A DNA stretch of 32,889 bases, taken from NCBI GenBank assembly GCA_036270095.1, contig DATBDE010000093.1, positions 1 to 32,889 of the forward strand, written 5' to 3'. Numbering within the stretch: the first letter of the stretch is position 1; each line of letters starts with the position of its first letter. The notes under the pieces were generated by a model, which searched no databases, was not told the origin of the DNA, and worked only from the letters and a program-made list of their open reading frames with translations. The translations under genes and the position numbers were made by a program. The stretch comes from DATBDE01 sp036270095 (GTDB lineage Bacteria > Actinomycetota > Thermoleophilia > Solirubrobacterales > Solirubrobacteraceae). Shown here in pieces: positions 28,489 through 32,889 of this stretch.

Positions 28489-30897
28489 CTAGTCGGCCGA
28501 TGCGTCGGGGTGCCTGCGGCCGACCGGCGCACGAAGCAGCTCGAACCACGCGCCGGCCATGCTCGCCACCAGCGCGAGCAGGATCAGCCCGCGCACGCGG
28601 TCCAGTTGGGCGCGGTCGTCTTCGCTGCCCCACGCCGCCACCGCGCGCTGGATGGTGCGCGCGCGGCGCAGCAGCGCAGGCACGCCCACGGCCGTCCACG
28701 CCCGGCGGCGCAGCACCAGCGCGGGCCGCTTGTGCTCGTCGAGCAGGATGCGCCCCATCGCCCGGCCGCGCACGAAGTGGTGGCGCAGCAGACGGGCGGG
28801 CGTCGTGCAGCGGTTGTGATGGATCAGCTCGACCTCCCGCGCCCGCCAGGCCTGATGGCCGCGGCCCCACAGCTCGAGGTTGACCACGGTGTCCTCTCCG
28901 GCGCGCATGTCCTCGGGGAAGCCGCCCACCTCGAGCACGAGATGCCGCAGGTAGGAACAGGCGGCCGGAGGTTCGCGAAGCGGCCCCGAGGGACGCCCGG
29001 GCAGGCTCGCGGGGTGATCGAGGTAGTACGCCGCCCACCCCGCCGGCGTCTCGGTGCCGTTGTACACGGACGCGGTCACCATCGGGTGACCCTCCTCATG
29101 GGCGCGTGCGCGCGCGGCCAGGGCTCCGGGGCGCAACTCGATGTGCGACCCCGGGAAGGTCACGACCTCGCCCCGGGCCACCGCGAGGCCGGCGTTGCGG
29201 GCCTCGCCCGGAAGCGCCGGCCGCGGGAGCTCGACGAGCGTCACCGAGGGGAAGCGCTCGCGGACGATGGCTGCGGTCCGATCGGTGCCGCTCGTGACGA
29301 CGATGACCTCGAACGGCACCGGGCACTCCTGCGCGACCACGGACCGCACCGCGCGCTCGATGCGGGTCTCGTCGTTCCGGGAGATCACCACGGCGGACAG
29401 CGCCGGGGCATCGGGGTCCAGCAGCTCGAGGTCGACCGGCCGCCCCCGGTCGAGCGGGTCCGCGAGCACGGGCAGGCCGGGCGGGCGCGCGGGCCACGTC
29501 CGCGACGGGCCCGGCGGCGCCCGCAGGGGCTCGTAGTCGTCCTGGAACGCCCGCTCGGGGTCGGCGGCGAGGTACTTCGCGTAGCGCGCCCGGCGCCGGT
29601 ACTCGTCCAGCCCCCCGAGGTGCTGGATGCGCACCGTGGTCCGCTGCCAATGCGTGCGCGGGATGGCGGTGGGCACCGGCACGAAGTGCAGACGTTCGGG
29701 CGGCAGCTCGAGCCCCGGGCGCCACGGGAACAGGCGATAGACCCAGAGCTCGGCGGCGTCGTAGTGACCGAGGTCGCCCTGCATGCGATGGATGCGGAAG
29801 CCGTAGGCCGCGTCGCGATCCGCTTCGCGGGCGAGGAACTCGCGCAGCGCAGCGGCGTCGTCGGCGGGGATGCGCTCGTCGGCATCCAGGAACAGCACCC
29901 AGTCGGGGTCCACTTCGGCGGCCGCGTCGAGCAGGGCGGCGCGATTGGCGCGGTCGTCCCAGCCCTCGTAGCCCGGCCGGCGGGGATTGCGCAGCACGCG
30001 GTGCACGAACGGGCTGGCCTCGAGCACCGCGGGGGTGTCATCGGTGCTGCCGTCGTCGAGCGCGACCGCGACATCGGCCACGCCGGCCGCCGACTCCAGC
30101 CAGCCGGGCAGGTCGGCTGCGGCGTTGCGCGCCGGCACGAGCGCGACCACGCGCGGCTCCAGCGTGGCGCCGGAGGCCGGCGCGGCTGGCGCCCCGAACA
30201 CGTCCAGCACCGGCAGGCCGGCAGGCCGGGCGGTCCACGGGACCGTCTCCGCCGCGGCCCGGTCGAGTCCGGCGAAGTCGACGCGGTAGCGCCCTTCGGG
30301 GTCGGCGGCGCGGTACTTGCGCAGCCGCCGGTCGACCTGTTGCGGCGTGGCCGCGCCGAGATGCTGGATGCGCAGCGTCGTCGGCACCCAGGCGCCGCGG
30401 GGGATGTCGGTGGGCACCGGGTCGAAGTGCAGGTCGTCCCCGTCCAGGCGCTGGCCGGGCCGCGGGGCGAAGAGCCGGTACACCAAGTGGGGCTCGGGAT
30501 CGTGGCGGTCCTCCCCCCAGAACCGGTAGCACCGGAGCCCGTAGGCGCAGCCGGCCAGGGCGTCGCCGGCCAGGAAGCCGCGCAGGGCCTCGGCGTCGTC
30601 GGCGGCGATGCGCTCGTCGGCGTCGAGGAAGAGCACCCAGTCGGGCGCGAGCTCAGTGGCGGCGGCGAGGAGCTCGTTCCGGTTCTCGAGGTCGTTCCAG
30701 CCGGCGTAGTCCTCACGGCGCGGGTGCCGCAGCAGCGTCTGGACGAGCGGGTGCCCGTCGAGGATCGCGGCTGTGCCGTCGCTGCTGCCGTCGTCCAGCG
30801 CGACGACCGCGTCGGCGAAGCGCTCGATCGACGCCAGCGCGCCCGGGAGGTCGCCCTCGGCGTTGCGCGCCGGCAGCAGACAGGCCAGCGTCGGCAC
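28489..30897 (-). CDS. Triple-domain GT2 glycosyltransferase with internal duplication and C-terminal membrane helix
   Basis: About 802 residues; residue numbers here count from an upstream GTG at 30918, because GTG 30897 (with GGGAG seven bases upstream) is only probable. Three GT2 modules are visible. Module 1: LLPARNAEGDLPG (14-26), DDGSSDGT (42-49), FLDADERI (97-104), RIQHLG (183-188). Module 2 repeats each at a shift of 246: LVPARN, DDGSTDDT (288-295), FLDADERI (343-350), RIQHLG (430-435). Module 3 (about 507-705) is a different GT2: VVISRNDETRIERAVRSVV, GEARNAGLAVARGEVVTF, a GED at 674-676 and RNCT-like HNRCTTP. A hydrophobic helix ends the protein (about 778-796). It likely builds a polysaccharide or glycolipid at the inner membrane. 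No partner genes are adjacent. Confidence 0.93.
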   Translation of the reverse strand: MPTLACLLPARNAEGDLPGALASIERFADAVVALDDGSSDGTAAILDGHPLVQTLLRHPRREDYAGWNDLENRNELLAAATELAPDWVLFLDADERIAADDAEALRGFLAGDALAGCAYGLRCYRFWGEDRHDPEPHLVYRLFAPRPGQRLDGDDLHFDPVPTDIPRGAWVPTTLRIQHLGAATPQQVDRRLRKYRAADPEGRYRVDFAGLDRAAAETVPWTARPAGLPVLDVFGAPAAPASGATLEPRVVALVPARNAAADLPGWLESAAGVADVAVALDDGSTDDTPAVLEASPFVHRVLRNPRRPGYEGWDDRANRAALLDAAAEVDPDWVLFLDADERIPADDAAALREFLAREADRDAAYGFRIHRMQGDLGHYDAAELWVYRLFPWRPGLELPPERLHFVPVPTAIPRTHWQRTTVRIQHLGGLDEYRRRARYAKYLAADPERAFQDDYEPLRAPPGPSRTWPARPPGLPVLADPLDRGRPVDLELLDPDAPALSAVVISRNDETRIERAVRSVVAQECPVPFEVIVVTSGTDRTAAIVRERFPSVTLVELPRPALPGEARNAGLAVARGEVVTFPGSHIELRPGALAARARAHEEGHPMVTASVYNGTETPAGWAAYYLDHPASLPGRPSGPLREPPAACSYLRHLVLEVGGFPEDMRAGEDTVVNLELWGRGHQAWRAREVELIHHNRCTTPARLLRHHFVRGRAMGRILLDEHKRPALVLRRRAWTAVGVPALLRRARTIQRAVAAWGSEDDRAQLDRVRGLILLALVASMAGAWFELLRAPVGRRHPDASAD

Positions 30898-30982
30898 CGG
30901 ACGACTCTCCCACACCACGTCCGAAAGGCTGCCGCGACCGCAACATCAGGTGATCGTCTGGTGGATCTGGACCATGACCGGC

Positions 30983-31046
30983 CCGAGGCTCCTCGTAGAC
31001 CTCCCAGCGGTTGTTGAACTTGGTCAGCGCCGCGGCGTTGTTGAGG
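30983..31046 (-). other. Short coding-like remnant antisense to the DUF389 leader
   Basis: Between the glycosyltransferase start and DUF389, the minus strand reads TGFLNNAAALTKFNNRWEVYEE in one frame with strongly GC-biased third positions; bias vanishes just downstream. No start or ribosome site lies above it, and the frame runs into the DUF389 start region. It looks like the tail of a lost gene or chance; I do not recognise the peptide. Confidence 0.25.
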
Positions 31047-31053
31047 AATCCGG

Positions 31054-32031
31054 TTGACGCCAGGAACCCTCGACCTCGAGCACGCCCCGGCGTACCGCAT
31101 CCCGTCCGACCCGCCCCCGACGCTTCAGCGCGTGCTGCAGCTGCGCGTGTACGGCTCGCCCGACCACATGGCGGACGTGGCGACGCGCCTCGCGACCCTG
31201 CCCGGCTCACGCCACGTGATGCGCACGCCCAGCGAGGGCGCGGGCGGCGCGACCCTGGTCACCGCGGACGTCGGCGGCCAGGGCGCCGCCGACGCCGCAT
31301 TGGCGACGGTGCGGCATCTCGGTGTCGACAACGACAACGTCGAGCTGCTGCGCATCGACTCGATCGGGCCGGCCTCGTCCTCGAACCCGCTCGGCAACGT
31401 CGTCTGGGCCGACCTCCTCGGCCAGGCGGGCACCAACGCGCGGCTGCTGGCCCGCTACCTCGTGTTCATGGGCATCGCGGGCATCATCGCCGCGTTCGGC
31501 GTCGTCTACAGCAACGGGATCCTGATCGTCGGGGCGATGGCCGTCAGCCCCGACATCCTCCCGGTCACCGCGACGTGCATCGCGCTCGTGCTCGGCCGCG
31601 GCATGCTCGCGCGGCGCTCGTTCGCGACCCTGATCATCGGGTTGGCGCTGGCCTGCGTCGTGGCCGCGCTGATGACCGGCGCGCTCGACGCGCTCAACCT
31701 CATCCCCGACAACTTCGCCGTCGAGGCGCCGACGCTCAACGGCCTCGACCACGTCGACGCCTCGACGGTCATCGTCGCGCTCGTGGCCGGCGTGGCCGCG
31801 ATTTTGGCCACCGAGACCCGCGCCACGTTCGCGGTCGGCGTGGCGATCTCGGTGACGACGATTCCGGCGTCCGCGTACCTCGGCGTCGCCGCCGGCGTCG
31901 GTGAGATCGACAAGGCGGAGGGCGCCCTCCTCGTCCTCGCTGTCAACATATTCATGTTGATCCTCGGCGGCACCGTGACCCTGATCGTGCAGCGCCGCCT
32001 CGCCCGCCGCGCCGAACCGGAGGAGTCATGA
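31054..32031 (+). CDS. DUF389 family membrane protein
   Basis: 325-residue membrane protein. A soluble N-terminal ACT-like domain of about 110 residues (LQRVLQLRVYGSPDHMADVA, ATVRHLGVDNDNVELLRID) is followed by six or so transmembrane helices: ARYLVFMGIAGIIAAFGVVYSNGILIVGAMAVSPDILPVTATCIALVLG, then SFATLIIGLALACVVAALMTG, VIVALVAGVAAILATE, AVGVAISVTTIPASAYLGVAAG, and LLVLAVNIFMLILGGTVTLIV. The family signature GAMAVSPDILPV is clear. Transport function is suspected but not proven. TTG 31054 is chosen as start because GAGGAA lies five bases upstream. Its stop overlaps the GH15 ATG (ATGA), so they form an operon. Confidence 0.9.
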   Translation: MTPGTLDLEHAPAYRIPSDPPPTLQRVLQLRVYGSPDHMADVATRLATLPGSRHVMRTPSEGAGGATLVTADVGGQGAADAALATVRHLGVDNDNVELLRIDSIGPASSSNPLGNVVWADLLGQAGTNARLLARYLVFMGIAGIIAAFGVVYSNGILIVGAMAVSPDILPVTATCIALVLGRGMLARRSFATLIIGLALACVVAALMTGALDALNLIPDNFAVEAPTLNGLDHVDASTVIVALVAGVAAILATETRATFAVGVAISVTTIPASAYLGVAAGVGEIDKAEGALLVLAVNIFMLILGGTVTLIVQRRLARRAEPEES

Positions 32032-32889
32032 ACGACAAGGCCCAGAGCGCCGCCGCACCCTCGCCGTTCCCGCCCATCGCGGACTACGCGTTCCTCTCCA
32101 ACTGCCACACCGGCGCCCTCGTCGCGCCCGACGGCTCGATCGACTGGCTCTGCGTCCCCCGCTTTGACTCGCCGAGCATCTTCGGCAGCCTGCTCGACCG
32201 CCAGGCCGGCTCGTTTCGTCTCGGGCCGTTCGGGATCAACGTGCCCTCCGCGCGGGTGTATGAGCCGGGCACGAACACGTTGGTGACGACGTGGAAGACG
32301 CCGACGGGTTGGATCCTGGTCAGCGACTGCTTGACCATGGGTCCGCGTCGCGGCGAGGACGAGGTCACGCCGCATACACGCCCGCCCGTCGACATCGACG
32401 GCGAGCACCTGCTCGTCCGCACGGTGTTGTGCCTCGACGGCAGCGTCGAGGTCGAGCTCATCTGCGACCCGGTGTTCGATTACGGGCGGGCGCCGGGCGA
32501 GTGGAAACTGACCGACGACGAGCGCCACATCGCCGAGGCAAGCGGCGCCGACGTCACCGTGCGCCTGCAGACCAGCATGGCGCTCGGGATCGAGGGCGAC
32601 TGGATCCGGGCGCGGCACGAGCTCGCGCAGGGCGAGCAGCTCTACTGCTCGCTGTCGTGGGCCGAGGGGCTGCGTTCGCCGCAGACGGTCGACGAGGCCA
32701 ACGCGCAGCTCGCGGCGACCACGCGCTTCTGGCGCAGCTGGCTCGCCGACGCCCGCCTGCCCGATCATCGCTGGCGCGATCCGATTCAGCGCTCGGCGCT
32801 GGCGATCAAGGGCTTGACCTACATGCCCACGGGCGCGACGGTCGCGGCGTCGACGACGTCGTTGCCGGAGACGCCGGGCGGGGAGCGCA
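32028..32889 (+). CDS. GH15 family glucoamylase/trehalase-like hydrolase, cut by the right edge
   Basis: The N-terminal 287 residues of a glycoside hydrolase family 15 protein. FPPIADYAFLSNCHTGALVAPDGSIDWLCVPRFDSPSIFGSLLD is the classic start of bacterial GH15 enzymes (N-terminal beta-sandwich), followed by YEPGTNTLVTTWKTPTGWILVSDCLTM and, at the end, WRDPIQRSALAIKGLTYMPTGATVAASTTSLPETPGG, the start of the (alpha/alpha)6 barrel. Actinobacterial members include trehalases and glucan hydrolases. The catalytic Glu pair lies beyond the window. No signal peptide is seen, so it is probably cytoplasmic. The start ATG overlaps the DUF389 stop and is preceded by GGAGGAG. Confidence 0.93.
   Translation, partial: MNDKAQSAAAPSPFPPIADYAFLSNCHTGALVAPDGSIDWLCVPRFDSPSIFGSLLDRQAGSFRLGPFGINVPSARVYEPGTNTLVTTWKTPTGWILVSDCLTMGPRRGEDEVTPHTRPPVDIDGEHLLVRTVLCLDGSVEVELICDPVFDYGRAPGEWKLTDDERHIAEASGADVTVRLQTSMALGIEGDWIRARHELAQGEQLYCSLSWAEGLRSPQTVDEANAQLAATTRFWRSWLADARLPDHRWRDPIQRSALAIKGLTYMPTGATVAASTTSLPETPGGER

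Noticed and set aside
28477..28489. GCCGGA-A-TCCGGC as a terminator between the Tat protein and glycosyltransferase
   Set aside because: Six-bp arms around one base in GC-rich DNA are expected by chance, and the loop is too small for a stable stem.
28510..31017. 835-codon open frame antisense to the glycosyltransferase
   Set aside because: No recognisable motif and biased composition; the sense strand carries three GT2 domains.

Overview
This is a very GC-rich, gene-dense stretch of bacterial chromosome. GTG and TTG starts are common, many genes overlap by ATGA or GTGA, and several promoters sit so close to the start codon that transcripts are probably leaderless. The gene set (two ECF42-type sigma factors with DGPF partners, LigB-type ATP-dependent ligase, DUF899/ArsR/SRPBCC, secreted repeat protein with an Arg-rich C-terminal beta domain, DUF389 plus GH15) points to an actinobacterium, most likely a Thermoleophilia/Solirubrobacterales-type organism. 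That placement is inference from gene content and composition. I see no rRNA, tRNA, CRISPR array, insertion sequence or prophage.

Layout. 1-1.1 kb (-): a broken NarL-system histidine kinase running off the left edge. 1.3-4.7 kb (+): DGPF protein, ECF42 sigma factor, a fatty-acid desaturase that has lost its third histidine box, and a short-chain dehydrogenase. 4.75-6.8 kb (+): a small secreted barrel-like protein and an ATP-dependent DNA ligase, ending in a 44-nt palindrome shared with the converging quinone oxidoreductase. 6.9-9.4 kb (-): oxidoreductase, ferric-reductase-like flavohaem protein and a small membrane protein. 9.46-10.0 kb: wreck of an alpha/beta hydrolase. 10.05-11.5 kb (+): ArsR-DUF899-SRPBCC operon. 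11.5-16.6 kb: redoxin, patatin, and two head-to-head histidine kinase/response regulator pairs. 16.6-19.4 kb: small hypothetical genes and a divergent MFS exporter/MerR pair with a textbook MerR operator. 19.4-20.1 kb (-): a damaged Tat-exported protein. 20.3-23.8 kb (+): M23 peptidase, LURP-one-like protein, large secreted repeat protein. 23.8-26.4 kb: two NTF2-like proteins, a LysR regulator and a frameshifted methyltransferase. 26.4-28.0 kb (-): a second ECF42/DGPF pair. 28.2-30.9 kb: a small Tat-type protein with a His-Pro-Asp tail, and an 800-residue protein with three glycosyltransferase-2 modules. 31.05-32.9 kb (+): DUF389 membrane protein and a GH15 glucoamylase/trehalase cut by the right edge.

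The most notable points are: two independent ECF42-DGPF circuits about 25 kb apart that share a TGTCGA-N17-CG element upstream of the DGPF gene; the (His-Pro-Asp)n exported peptide; the triple glycosyltransferase with an internal duplication; the MerR operator in a 19-bp promoter spacer; and at least five damaged genes in 25 kb. The single-base lesions could be sequence errors. The two multi-codon deletions look like real decay or misassembly.
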